A stretch of DNA of 64,000 nt from Diadema setosum (lineage: Eukaryota; Echinodermata; Echinoidea; Diadematoida; Diadematidae), in NCBI RefSeq assembly GCF_964275005.1, contig NC_092705.1, positions 16,333,385-16,397,384 on the forward strand, written 5' to 3'. How positions within the stretch are numbered: the stretch's first letter is position 1; each line of letters opens with the position of its first letter. Below are positions 23,391-35,270 of the stretch, in pieces. The notes beneath the pieces are model-generated. The model searched no databases. It was not told where the DNA came from and saw only the letters and a program-made list of their open reading frames with translations. A program made the translations under genes and the position numbers.

Positions 23391-24405
23391 AAAGATAATA
23401 AAAAGTTTCGGTACCTCAAAAGTTTCCCTGAATTTCCTTGTCTTGGTTTGTGTTTCAGGTTAAAGTACGTTGTCTGTGAGAATTACTCGCCCCAAAGTGC
23501 TCTCATGTCTTAGTAATCATGCAATAATGGTTTCGTACCAGAGCCGTCGTGGTACCGCGGCGAAAATTATAGTACAATGTATGTGTATTGTACGAAACCA
23601 CTGACTGCGACCAGCACCGTGCAGCCCCATACGCATAGCTAACAGCAACCAGCAGCCCCATACGCATAGCATAATGGGGCTTCGCATTGTAGCATTCAGG
23701 GTCATGAAAGAATTAGTATCGCGGGTAACAGTCGATTTAAAATCCAAAAATTTCTTCAATTTGAAGACTTACCAACTAAGTTGAAGTATTGAAAACAGGC
23801 TTCGGACAACGTTTGGTTCTGCCATTAGTCCCTTTCTGTTCGAATTGATGACTGAATGTGACTCAGTCGAGAGGACCTTGGGAGAGCTACATACACTGAA
23901 TACTACGGCCAGCGCATGCGCACACAAACATCTTATCCGTTCATGGATTTGAAATCTGTGTGCATGCATGTGATGTGTTCTCATGCACTGGCTGTAGTAT
24001 TCAGTGTACGTAGTTCTCCCAAGGTCCTCTCGACCGAGTCACATTCAGTCATCAATTCGAACAGAAAGGGACTATTGGCAAAACCAAACGTTGCCCTAAG
24101 CCTGTTTTCAATACTTCAACTTAATTGGTAAGTCTTCAAATTGAAGAAATTTTGGGATTTTAACTTGACATGTACCCGCGATACTAAATCTGTCATGATA
24201 TTGAATGCTACAAAGCGAAGCCCGATTACGCTATGTGTATGGGGCTGCTGGTCGCAGTTAATTGCATGATTACTAAGACAAGAGAGCACTTTGGGGCGAG
24301 TAAGTCTCACAGTGTTAGTTATATGAAAGGTACTTTAACCTGAAACACAAACTAAGACAAGGAAATTCAGGGAAACTTTTGCGGTACCAAAACTTTTTAT
24401 TATCT
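23391..24405. mobile_element. 1 kb fold-back palindrome (family E)
   Basis: Two arms of about 480 bp in inverted orientation. The outer ends aagataataaaaagttt..ggtacc...gtttccctgaatttcc (cut) pair with ggaaattcagggaaac...ggtacc..aactttttattatctt. The inner ends cactgaatactac.gccag pair with ctggctgtagtattcagtg. The unpaired centre is short, about 23912-23965. It sits inside a family C repeat. A partial copy occurs at about 33785-33950. No coding capacity. Confidence 0.75.
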
Positions 24406-25648
24406 TTGAATAGTAGAATTTTAGCATTTAAACCTGGCCTTTGACCCTTAACCTTTTGACTCCATGACCCTAAAATTCCCAAGAGAACCACTCTCGGGCA
24501 GTACATGCATACGAGAAGTTTTATCAGGATACCTTGAGCCACTTCCAAGATATGGAGAAGTCCTAAGTAAAATTAAGAACTTTCACTTGACTTTGACAGT
24601 GTTGCACACTAGCCCATATTTTTCTATTGGTCCGACTTGTATGTCAGACCAGTAGGTACCCAGTTTTTCCATAATTTTTTAATGTTCTATTCCTGAAAAT
24701 GTTATATTACTGGTAGACAGTGATTTTTACTAGTCAGGGATGGTCAGACCAGTGTCAGTGTGCAGAATTGCCTTTGACCTTTTGGCTTTAAACTACATTG
24801 TATCCCAGAGAAAACTCTATTGGGTATTGTATACATCAAGTTTCAAGAAAACACCTATGGGTATTGCACTGATGTGAGGGAAATAGAGAGATTTTGATGG
24901 TTAACCTTGACCTCTGACCTTTGGCCCATGACCTCAAAATTTCCAAAATAATAACTGCCAGGTGGTACAAGCATATACTAAGTTTTATGAAGATACCTTG
25001 AACCATTTCTAAGATATGGAGAAAAAAGTAAAATTTTACATTTTCACTTGACATCTGACCTCACGGACCGAAACATACTCTAGATAATCTTTATCAGGCA
25101 ATACATACTAGGTTTCAAGAAAGTACCTTCAGGCATTGCATAGATATGGGGAAAATAGTGACATTTTTAGCATTTGACCTTGACCTTTAACCTTGAGCAT
25201 GTGCACCCAAAAGTTGATCCAGATTCTATCCCCCTAGGGATGCTATCTACCACATTTGGTGAAAATCAGTAGTGAAGTTTCTAAGAAGATGATGAAAATG
25301 TAAAAAGTTTATGGAAGCCAGACGGCGGAAGAAGAGCTATCAAAATAGTTCACTTGAGGCTTCTGCTCAGGTGAGCTAAAAATTGACATTTTAACCTTTA
25401 CACATGACCTTTGACCTTTAAACTCATGACCCGAAACTCTCTTTAAAGAATCTTTATTTGGTACAGGTAGTACATGTATCATATACAAAGTTTCAAAAAA
25501 TACCTCCCGGGATTGCACAGACATGGGGGAAATCATAAAATTTTGAGCATCTGACAGTGATCTTTGCCTGTTAACCTTGGGCATGTGCACCCAAAAGTTG
25601 ATAGACACAACTTTGCCCACTTATTAATACACATGCCAAGATTCATTA
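24406..25648. repeat. Family C internal repeats with GACCTTTGACC blocks
   Basis: Several diverged units of the form 'tttgacctttgacc...catgacc...aaaattcc...ctatcaggtaatacat...aagtttcaagaaaataccttgaggcattgcatagatatgg' (paraphrased, cut). The right edge 'gacggcggaagaagagctatc...ggtgagcta' near 25320-25378 belongs to a related terminal motif. Confidence 0.5.
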
Positions 25649-26338
25649 GGCCAAAAAAAAAAAAAATTGTTGCATTGGCGTAACCCGCCCGACCCTATGT
25701 TTTTTTATTATTTTTTTTTGCTATCGATATCAAATATCTTGTTGATTGCGATCGCGATCGCACAAACCCGGAAGTGGAAACGGCTCTGGGGATATCGGAT
25801 GTACGAGGGAGAGATCTAGCGCCTCGCATAAGCCTTCCTTGATCAGTACGTCATCTGTTTCCAACACGGACACGTACTCTAACAAGATTTATTCAGTGTA
25901 TACGTAGCATTCAGACTGCGATGTATTGTGCACAGTTTTGCCATAGGTTTCTTGTGTGGAGAACTTACACGAATCTGTATATGTGGGACTGTAATAGAGA
26001 TCGCCGTGTGCAATGAAAAGATCGTACATATGGGTCAATTTGCATCTATCTTATCTAAGTCAAAATAGTAAAATATGAAGTGAAAACATTCAGGATAGGG
26101 ATTTCAACATCTTTAAATTCTGTGAAGGGGTATAATTCCAGTAATATCGGCCTCATAAATGATTTGTAGAACAGATGAACACAGCACATTCGGTGCAGCA
26201 GTTGTAACTGTTTACTGTGCTGAGCACGAGTTTTACACGTAAAATGCAGGTAGCAAAAAAAAAAAAAAAAAACGCCCGACCGACCCTATTTGAAAATCTC
26301 ATGTTACGCCAATGCAACATTTTTTTTTTTTTTTGGCC
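25649..26338. mobile_element. Harbinger-like element with TTA duplication
   Basis: A 690-bp element. The left end GGCC plus an A run, then TTGTTGCATTGGCGTAAC, is mirrored by GTTACGCCAATGCAACA, a T run and GGCC. Both sides are flanked by TTA. A 3-bp TTA duplication fits PIF/Harbinger; class is inference. About 300 bp of its interior (25912-26213) is nearly identical to 15120-15420. No transposase frame. Confidence 0.72.
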
Positions 26339-26504
26339 TTAGGATACCTCAAACTGTTTTTTGGTTACGCTGTCCACAGAATTGATTATGGACGAAAGGA
26401 CCGATGGAAGGACAACCCAAAAACATAATGCCTCCAAAAATGGGTACCTACCGGACTGAAAGACAAACTGGGTGCAGCCCTGCTTTTAATTATATTACAC
26501 ATAC

Positions 26505-26578
26505 CTTTCCATGGATTCGTATCAATAATCCCTCTCCAATTGTCTCAATCTTAAAGGCATCACTGAAGAGTTCATCTC
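26505..26578 (-). CDS. tpt1: TCTP/TPT1 homologue, N-proximal coding exon
   Basis: A 74-bp exon with acceptor tgcaatatag and donor AAG|GTATGTG. It completes a Gly codon and reads DELFSDAFKIETIGEGLLIR then IHGK. This is the second segment of TCTP, whose family consensus is (M-I-Y-D-I-G)DE.FSD.(Y/F)KI...(G).....GK. The end is in phase 0 with the 22744-22931 exon. The upstream exon must end with a single G. An exon encoding a canonical MxIYxDxxxG start was not found in the 8 kb upstream that I scanned, so the start is unassigned. Confidence 0.87.
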
Positions 26579-27646
26579 CTATATTGCACAGAAAAACAAA
26601 CAAATGAAACATTTTACAATATCTTTGTGCATTCACATAAAGCTTGCATGGTCTCCCATATCAAGCAAATGGAACTGACAAGTCAAATCTACATACTGTA
26701 CATGTACATCTTTAATACATTTTATTACTTTTCTGAACTCGAGCAATAAAACTGACTGAAGGGGTGTAGTCATTTTGTGACAAAAGAGAGATGGAATTGT
26801 CTCCCTTGAATGAGGAATATGTTCTTTTTCCATAATCATATAAAATACACAAATAGGTATAAAAGAAAAAAAAACTAATGGGATGAGTTCATTGGAACTG
26901 TTGAGCAGAAATTAACCTTGCAGTGATGAGCAAATAACCATCTCAAAGGGTAAAATGTTGTTACTTATATTAACACGAGATATATCTGCATGCATTACTG
27001 AGCTACAGTACAAACTGAACTATAGAGGAAACTCATATGAGGTCGGGACCAAGCAGTTTTCCTCGTTATAGCTGATATCTCATTATATCAGTTGGCATGG
27101 GGGGGGGGGGGGAGGGGAAATAACAAAGACAGTAATTTGTGCATGTGGGACTACTGCACAAATCACATTTCAATTAATTGATAATATGTTACTGTGTGTG
27201 AGAGAATTACTCACATTTATGTGTAAAATATGTCTTTCACCAATGAAATATGCTTTCTTGTTGAATGTTCAAATGTGTAAATGTATAGCTACTGTAATGT
27301 GCAATCATGTCAAGACCATCTTTGAATTGGTACTGTGTATATACGTACAATGTAGTTTTGGCAAGTGTGTCGTGTGTAGAAGATTTGAACATGTTTGCAT
27401 ACTAGCAATGCTGTGTGACACACTTTGTATGAATGAATTAATTAATCTACTATCAAATATCAATGATACATTAATTTGATAAATCACAATGATACATTTG
27501 TCATTCCATATATCAGGTATATCTTGGTAAAGGGTGCTAACAAATAGCATGTGCTAATCAAGGTTAGCCCTATAAGGTTGATCAAAAGAATCAAATCAGC
27601 AAATTGACTGAAAATATACAGTTCATCTCTCACATCTCAAAAATAA
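26579..27646. other. Upstream part of TCTP gene, no exon recognised
   Basis: AT-rich DNA with a degraded pogo-like fragment near 27025-27090 and a G run near 27100-27112. Confidence 0.4.
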
Positions 27647-28731
27647 CAAGAGACCCGCGGGTCTAGCGCTCACCTGAGTATCGCAAGTTCACCTTTCACG
27701 CAGTCACTAATCTAAATTATTCACAGCTCTACTAAAATTTGACCAGGCTTCTCAAGTAGAAGATGAAAATGTACAATAAGGGCCGAAATTTTTAAAGATT
27801 CCTTCATTTGGGGGGATTGGGGGCCCCCTGGGGCCCTCTGGGTGGGGCATGGTGCCCATTTTGATAAATTGAGATCCTGACCCCCTAGGGATGCTACCTG
27901 CCAAGTTTGACGAAAATCCATCATGAGGTTTTCAGGAAGAAGATGAAAATGTACAATTCAGGCCCCCATTTGGACCTTCCCAACCCCCCCCCCCCCCCCC
28001 TGCCCCCAAGAGGGGCACCCCTGGATTTGCTATGAACAAACTTGAAACTACAGTCATTAATGTACTCACTCATAGTATTATCTTAGCTCTATAACTTCTG
28101 ATTCTAGAGAAGATTTTTAAAGATTCCTTCATTTTGGGGGGTTTGGCCCCGCTGGGGCCCCTGGGTGGGGCATGGTGCCCATTTTAACAAATTGAGATCC
28201 TAACACCCTAGGGATACTACCTGCCAAGTTTGGTGAAAATTGGTCATGGGGTTCTCAAGAAGAAGATGAAAATGTATAATTTAGGCCCCATTAGGACCCC
28301 TCCCCACCCCCCTCCCCTGGGTCCCAAGGGGGGCACCCCTGATTCTGCCATGAACAAACTTGAAACTACAGTCATCAATGTACTAACTCATAGTATTAAC
28401 TTAGCTCTATCACTTCTGGTTCTAGAGAAGAAGATTTTTACAGATTCCTTAATTTTGGGGGGTTTGGGCCCCCCTGGGGGCCCCCTGGGTGGGGCATGGT
28501 GCCCATTTTAACAAATTGAGTTCCTAACCCCCTAGGGATGCTACCTGCCAAGTTTGATGAAAATCGGTCTTGGGGTTTTCAAGAAGAAGATAAAAATGTA
28601 AAAGTTTACGCACGACGGACGACGCACGACGCACGACGGACGACGCACGACGGACGACGCACGACGCACGACGGACGCCGGACGAAGGGCGATCGCAATA
28701 GCTCACTTGAGCCTTTGGCTCAGGTGAGCTA
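27647..28731. mobile_element. Family F element with three 324-bp internal repeats
   Basis: Starts 'aacaagagacccgcgggtct' then 'agcgctcacctgag', and ends 'tagctcacttgagcc...ggctcaggtgagcta'. The interior is three tandem copies of about 324 bp (markers 'gcccattttaacaaattgag' near 27853, 28177 and 28501). The end near 28607-28684 is a minisatellite of gacgcacgacg/gacggacgacg. Very GC-skewed runs (ggggccccctgggtggggcatgg). Non-coding. Confidence 0.6.
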
Positions 28732-28854
28732 ATAACACAAATACTATTTTCACAATAAGAATAACAGTGATAATGATGATGATGACAATAAGAATAACAA
28801 TAATAATAATGATAATAATAACACCAAATATCAAATGAGCTTAAAACCAATAAC
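28732..28854. repeat. AATAAT/GATGAT-rich microsatellite
   Basis: Interrupted (aataat)n and (gatgat)n runs between the family F and family G elements. Confidence 0.5.
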
Positions 28855-28857
28855 AAG

Positions 28858-30172
28858 GCAAGTGACAAATTGTGTCTCGCCCATTCGCGTACAAGGAATT
28901 AATATTTTTTATAACTCAGAAGTTAACCAGAAGTTAATCGACCTGCTTATGACCTTTGACCTTGTGGTGACCTTTAACACCCCAAGGGACATTTACCATC
29001 CAAGTTTGGTCACAAATGGACAAAGGGATCAAAAGTAATGAGCCATAATCGAAACGTGCCATAAAAACACATTGGGCCCTAAAAATTTGTTGACCCCTTT
29101 CTGTGACCTTTGACCTTGTGATGACCTTAAACTCCCCAAGGGACATCTACAATCCAAGTTTGGTCACAAACGGACATAGGGATCAAAAGTTATGAGCCAC
29201 AATCAAAACGCGCCCTAAAAACATAACATTGGGCCCTAAAAGTTTGTTGACCCCTGTCGGTGACCTTTGACCTTGTGACGACCTTCACATCCCCAAGGGA
29301 CATCTTCCATCCAAGTTTGGTCACAAACGGACAAAGGGATCAAAAGTTATGAGCCATAAACAAAATGCGCCCTAAAAACTTGGGCCCTAAAAGTTCGTTG
29401 ACCCGTCTGTGACCTTTGACCTTGTGGTTACCTTCAACTTCCCAAGAGACATCTACCATCACCCAAGTTTGATTGCCATTGTAGCAACATGTGATGAGTT
29501 ACGTGTGATAAGAGTCTTGCAAGTAAACTTTAACGTATGACCTCAAATGACCTTTGACCTTATCATGTGATCTCTTACGGCACCATAACATGAAGGTACC
29601 CCCAGTGCATCCATCACCCAAGTTTGATTGCCATTGTAGCAACATGTGTCGCGTTACGTGTGATAAGAGAGTCTTGCAAGTAAACTTTGACGTATGACCT
29701 CAAATGACCTTTGACATTATCCTGTGACCTCCAACGGCACCATAACATGAAGGTACCCCCAGTGCATCTATGACCCAAGTTAGGTTGTAATCCAAGCAAC
29801 TTATGTGAAGTTATTTGTCAAAAGAGAGTCTTGCAGGTAAACTTTAACATAGAAAAGAGAGTCTTGCACATACTCTTTAATATATGACCTCAAATGACCT
29901 TTGACATCATCACATGACCTCCGACAACACCATAACATGAAGATACCCCTAGTGCTTCTATCACCCACGTTTGGCTGCCATTGCTGTAACAGTTGCCAAG
30001 TTATGCATCATAAGAGAGTCTTGCAGGTAAACTTTAACATTTGTGACGGACGACGGACGGACGACGGACGGACGACGAACGGAGGACGGACGACAGGCGG
30101 ATGACGGACGGACGACGGACGGACGACATTTGGAGCCCTTAGTCTCGCCTTCACCTCCGGTGGGCAAGACAA
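28858..30172. mobile_element. Family G element, full copy
   Basis: Begins with GTCTCGCCCATTCGCGTACA near 28873 and ends near 30170 with ...ctccggtgggcaagac, giving inverted ends of about 10 bp. The interior holds four units of about 150 bp built on 'gacctttgaccttgtg' plus 'ccatccaagtttggtcacaa', then three or four units built on 'caccataacatgaaggtacc'. A gacggacgg minisatellite lies at 30044-30128. The same element lies in reverse orientation at 54998-56342. Confidence 0.68.
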
Positions 30173-30316
30173 AAATGAATGACCGTCATGAATTTTTCTG
30201 AAATGTCCAGATAATTAGCCTACCCTACTTGGATGGTGTAGAATTTTAGAAAAAAAAACTACTGCAACAATGTCAGAATAACATTTTGTGAGGAACACTT
30301 TCACAAGCAGGGGAAA

Positions 30317-30715
30317 CTAGAAATGTCGCTATGGCGACTGGTATGCCTCCGCCATAATGCATGGTTCTCCTAATAGGTGTATAGTACAAAGTCTTCACAA
30401 TGTGCGATGACAATTTCACATAACTGGCAAAATATTGAAATGACAGGTTTGTCACAAATGTGTTGAATGTTCACTTTCCTTGAACTAGGTTTGCTATATT
30501 GTCTTAGAGTACAGGTACATGTATTTGGGGATTTGAGGATTTTTACATGGCTTCTGATCCTTTTATCTGTTTATGCATTGAGTTATTTTCAAGTCATGAA
30601 GGAAAGTGTAATTTCAGTATAAAATAGAAAAAAAAAATCATTTTAGCCTGGCCTTTGACCCTTAACCTTTGACCTTCTTGCAGAAAATTCCCCTGAGAAT
30701 CTCTATCAGGTAATA
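30317..30715. repeat. Family C repeat, truncated
   Basis: Starts 'actagaaatgtcgctatggc' and runs through 'ggcctttgacccttaacctt'. It ends abruptly near 30715 without the family's right terminus. Confidence 0.55.
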
Positions 30716-31208
30716 CATAAAATGTTGCATGTTCGTTGTGCTTTACGCGCATGTGCTTATACTCGCTACCTACGGTACTGTACTCACCCATTCTTAAAAA
30801 CTGCTTGAGTTCAGTTACAAAAAGCTGTGAAAATCTACGAGAACCTATGTCGTGATTGTCATGTGCAGTTATGAAACAAATATTGTTCTATTGCCTTTGG
30901 TGGAAGAATCAAAGAGTTGTAAAAACACGCTGAACACTGTCACTACGCAAATCGTATGGCTTTGCATTATTTTGACAAGGCCTCGTGGCTGAAAAATGAG
31001 ATTAACTCGCCACACAGAACATTGTGAGTTCAAACGGGTGAATGCACGTACGCGAGACCGTACATGAGAAGTGGATACCCCACGTTGTCTCGCACTCACT
31101 CTTTTGCTCGCAATTAGTCTCTTTTCCAAACAGACAGGAGAGTACGTTGTGTGCGGTGGTGGTGCATGGCCTCGCGATCCTGAAAGCCGAATCGGCGTTT
31201 GCCCCCTT

Positions 31209-31210
<2 letters not shown>
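30716..31210. other. Intergenic or intronic DNA
   Basis: No firm feature. A minus-strand ATGG|GTGAGT at 30791-30786 is phase-compatible with the TCTP exon at 26578, but it would give a protein lacking the conserved first strand, so it is not called as an exon. Confidence 0.3.
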
Positions 31211-31253
<43 letters not shown>

Positions 31254-31330
31254 GTGGCTACTTGTATAGCGCACAGGTCCACTTTTCAGTGCTCATGGCG
31301 CTTCAAAAATGAACAAATATCATATATTTA
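31211..31330. repeat. (AAT)n microsatellite with attached dispersed repeat
   Basis: About 14 AAT units, followed by 'agtggctacttgtatagcgc', a repeat commonly found next to such microsatellites in marine invertebrates. Confidence 0.6.
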
Positions 31331-34300
31331 CATGCATATACATATTCAAACATTTCAAAAAAGAAGAAAATGGTAAACAAAAGCAAATATATACCAAATA
31401 AAGAATACAACATATATCAATTAAAAATACAATATTGATCCAATATTAATGACATACAGCAATTACAGTCCTCAGTATGAAAGTCCCATAGTCCTTTGCG
31501 CGATCAGCAATAAAGGGTATTTGCGAAAAGGTCTATTGCATTGCTTTCTCGGCGAATGAAGAAGCATTATCCCAGCCGAGCATGACAGCGTGAGAGCGAA
31601 AGGCAAAGGGCCTTGTCCAAAGGTGAAAAACATTGCACCTTTCCTACATATATTCATATCGCCACTGCGCTATGTGCCTTCACAAAGGTTGTTTCGAAAA
31701 ATGAAGGGAAGAACGGGGAGAATGGAGATGGACTCATAGAAAAACGTTTTTTCAAGACCATGGCATGGGATCAGTCTGGAAATTAGCAAGTAAACGGCAG
31801 GTAAGAATTAGATTAGAGACGTATGTAGAGTATAATGCACTTGTCAATGTAATGATGCACCCTGCTATCCCCGGACATGGGTGTGTCATTTCCTGGTTTG
31901 GTCAGTCAAATCTGTGACCGAAGTGTGCGTCACTTTCCCAGGTTTGTCCGTCAATTTTTGACAGAGGGGTGCGTCAAAATCCCATCATTGTCCATCAAAT
32001 TTTTGACCGAGGGGTGCGTCATGGTATGTCACTTGGCTATACAAAGTATATGGAAAAAGACAGTGATAAACTTAACTGCACACATTATTGCACGCTGCAG
32101 GATACCGCAAGTGAAATTACAATGACCGCTTCCCCGTGGCAAGTGAAAATCAAAGTCGGGGAGCATTTTGGAATAAGAGAGGAAAATGCTCGCCCGAATC
32201 TGGAAAGCAAATAATTTACAAGCCACCCCTTTTCCTCACATTTTCTGGCCCATTTTCCCTCCAACAAACCCATGAAATCATGCAATGCCAGCTCAAACCT
32301 GAATGACTGTTAAGCCATGTAACGATTTCAACCTTACTGTCGAACACTTACTTGAAGAAGCCCTATTGCATACTGCGATGCAACACCAACCCTCATTGCT
32401 ATTGAAGAAAGTTCGTTTATATTCCATGACAATGTGCATCTAAATAATGTTCTGTGGTGACAAAAACAAATATTTTGACAGTAAAAGAAGCGGCGGCAGA
32501 AGGAACTGCCTGCCGCATGCCGTTTTCTGCTTGCGGCAATGCCATACCTGCAGTAGCAGGTAAGTCGAGTGGTGACTCGCTATGCACAGCGTGCTAGACG
32601 TGTACGTAGAAAACAGTAGACTTAAACTTAACCAAAAATAAAAAAGAAAAGAAAAGAAAAAAGAGACTACCGACACCAACGAAAGAAACTGCGCGTACTG
32701 GCGCATTCTTGGAGGTCATAAACAGTCTGGGGCCTGGGGGATGAACAGGGAAAGAATGTTAGCTCAAGTCGAAGCCCCAGGGCGAAGACCCAGCCAGGAT
32801 TACAAATGTTATGATTCTTTATTTATTTCATTTATCTGGTCTCAAATAAGGCTATATTTTTTTTTCATGTCTTATCAGAATTATCTGTACTAACCAATAA
32901 AAGAAATAAGTCAACGATAACTTATTTCCTCTTTTGAATACTTTTGGATTCTGAATTGTCCGCCCATTGCTCGATTGAAGAAAGAGAAAAAAAAAAAGAT
33001 GTTTACTATTGTTTGTTTCTCTGAAAGCTCTTCGTTCTGAAGGTTCATTAAGGCAACAAAGAAAGAATATTTAAAGTTAATCTGAAAATGAATTATGATT
33101 CGTTTTCAGATTAACAAAACTTTTTTTTTTTTCAGAATATGAATGCAGCAAATGACATTTTCGGAAGAAAAACATGGGCACAGGGATTTTGCGCTTTTCA
33201 AATTCGAAATAACAAATCATCAGAATATGAACCCTTTTTTTAATTCTTTAGGGAATGATAAATACCGTGCACACAAGAAATTAATGAAACTAAGAAATAA
33301 ATCTCATTCTTGAACTAAATGTTACCTCCCGTCTACATGTATATAAGTCCTTCTGAAGTAGCCTATCACATATCCAGCGCCATGTTTTCAAAAGCCCACT
33401 ATGTACAGGTGCAAAAAAGTGGGGGTCGAGCCCCCGGTTCCGCCGGCCCTGCTATATCACTCACTCCCGCTAAAAAAAGAGGAAAGGATGTAAAAACATT
33501 AATTTAACTTGTTTCTTGCCTTTCAAAAAAACACTCCCTTCTATGTTCTACATGGACCCTGAGAAAAAAAAATGTTTCTGTTGGTTAAAGTTCGATACTC
33601 TGTTAACGTTCGTTTATTAAAAAAAAAAGAAGAAGATTCGCGATTCCGAAGGTTCCTAAATCGGAATAAAAAGAAACTGGAAAAAAAAAAATTTCTTTCA
33701 AAGGGTTTTTCGATCAAAAACAAAAGAAGATTTGGTAATCTGAATGTTCGTTTATCCAAAGACGAAATGTATAATTAGTTGTGCACTACTTCAACTTCAC
33801 TGGTAAGTCTTCAAATTGAAGAATTTTTTCGCTTCTAAGTTGATATTTGTCCGCGATACTAATATTACTACTCAGTCATCACCATGGTCATGATCCTGAA
33901 TGCTACAGTCCGCATGGGGCTGGTCGCAGTACTAAGGGTAGGTCTAGTGCGGGTGCGTCATTACATAATATATTGACAAGTGCATAAAAGGAAGCCTTTT
34001 GCTGGTGAAATACGCAACTTTAATAGAGCCGCGAAAAATTGGGTTTGTCTTCCAACGTTCAGTGACAGCACTCTGTCAACTCGGGGCGCTCCTACCAGTA
34101 TAACTGTGGACAAAGAGCGCCCGGGTTTTTAATAGGTCTATGATAATCGTACACCTAGTTGCAAGCAAGTTGTAGTACACGTATACATATTACAATGACA
34201 ACAATTCGATCTATCGACAGGGCACAGCACTGAGCATACGCTCATGCACGGTGCAGAGTACAGGAGTACTCGTACTAGCCACAGATTCTGATACTAAAGT

Positions 34301-34780
34301 GTAAATAAAATTGACATTATCATAAAATACAAAAACTTCAAATTATACAGTTCGAGTAGCTCAATCATTTCTAAATGAGAATTACCAGAAAAGATGTCCT
34401 TGTACACTATCATTTTGCTAGGATGAAGTGGATTCCAGGGCGGGTCACAAGACTTCGTAGACACTAAACGTGTTACGTCGACGAAAAGAATGATTCAATT
34501 GGTGATCGTGATGTGATACACGGGACGGTTGCACGCACTGTGTGTTTACACCGCCGCCGCGCCGGTATACCAAGGAGGTACTAGGCGAGCTATACACTGT
34601 ACGTACATGTATTACGCACTTCCGCACATAGAGTCAAAGTACAGTACATGACTATTGTACTGTATGTGCAGCAGCTGTCATGTGCAGTTCAATACATTGT
34701 ATTAATTTTGTCGCTTGAGCAAGTAAAGGGAAAACATAATTATTATAGTATGTACAATGTACTGTGTTCGTCTGAAGAGC
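31331..34780. other. Gene-poor DNA
   Basis: Contains a three-copy minisatellite of about 50 bp at 31895-32022 (gtccatcaaatttttgaccg). It also has a 40-nt hairpin GTTAATCTGAAAA...TTTTCAGATTAAC at 33077-33116, A/T homopolymer runs at 33550-33720, and a fragment of the 23.4-24.4 kb palindrome family at about 33785-33950. CpG is more frequent around 32460-32700 and 34440-34640, but no exon was recognised. Confidence 0.4.
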
Positions 34781-34784
34781 ATGG

Positions 34785-34825
34785 CCAGACATAGAAAGAA
34801 AGAAAGAAAGAAAGAAAGGGCGCCA

Positions 34826-34857
<32 letters not shown>

Positions 34858-34879
34858 AGAAGAAGAAGAAGAAGAAGAA
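34785..34879 (+). repeat. (GAAA)n / (GAA)n microsatellite
   Basis: Runs of gaaagaaagaaag interrupted by 'ggcgccaaag', then a (gaa)n run. The Lys/Glu open frame here is low complexity, not a gene. Confidence 0.75.
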
Positions 34880-34889
34880 AAACGTTTTT

Positions 34890-35270
34890 TTTTTACCAAA
34901 AGTCTCTTTACTGTGGGAAGGGGTACTATAGTACCCCGATCACCCTCCCCCATTCTGACCCGCTCGCTCGCTTCGTTCCTTCGCCAAGGATCTAACGCAT
35001 TGAACCCTATTTTGACTTCAGTGATCTCACATAAAAATAACATAAAAACATGAAATGTACCCCCTTCAGTTATATAAGCATAGTTCTTCGCAGAGATAAT
35101 TTTTTACTGTGTTTAATTCCCTAAAATTTGGCTTGTAAATGCTCTATAAACGCGACTTTTATACTCTATTTTTACAAAAAGTCCCTACCGTGGGAGGGGG
35201 TATCCCCCTCTCACACCGTCCCCCTCCTCCCTCGCCGAGGATCTCACACCGTCACATTTAAGATTAAGTG
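34890..35270 (-). repeat. Family H repeat, two units, inverted relative to 40.6-41.2 kb
   Basis: Two units containing 'aaaaagtccctaccgtggga', a GC-rich 'ccctcgccgaggatctcaca' and 'tataaacgcgacttttatac'. The same units occur in the other orientation at 40598-41190. Confidence 0.65.

Larger units (their letters stand above)
22932..26504 (-). other. TCTP intron carrying a fold-back, family C arrays and a Harbinger-like element
   Basis: Intron of about 3.57 kb. A family C repeat starts at 23077, is interrupted by the 1 kb palindrome 23391-24405, and continues with GACCTTTGACC-containing repeats to about 26440. It is itself interrupted by the TTA-flanked element 25649-26338. Confidence 0.6.

Noticed and set aside
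30786..30830. ATGG followed by GTGAGT on the minus strand as TCTP first exon
   Set aside because: Phase fits, but the resulting protein would lack the conserved first strand (MxIYxDxxxG); kept only as a weak candidate.
31071..31376. Open frame with a poly-isoleucine stretch (both strands)
   Set aside because: Translation of the (AAT)n microsatellite.
34757..35053. Lys/Glu-rich open frame
   Set aside because: Translation of (GAAA)n/(GAA)n microsatellite and family H repeat.
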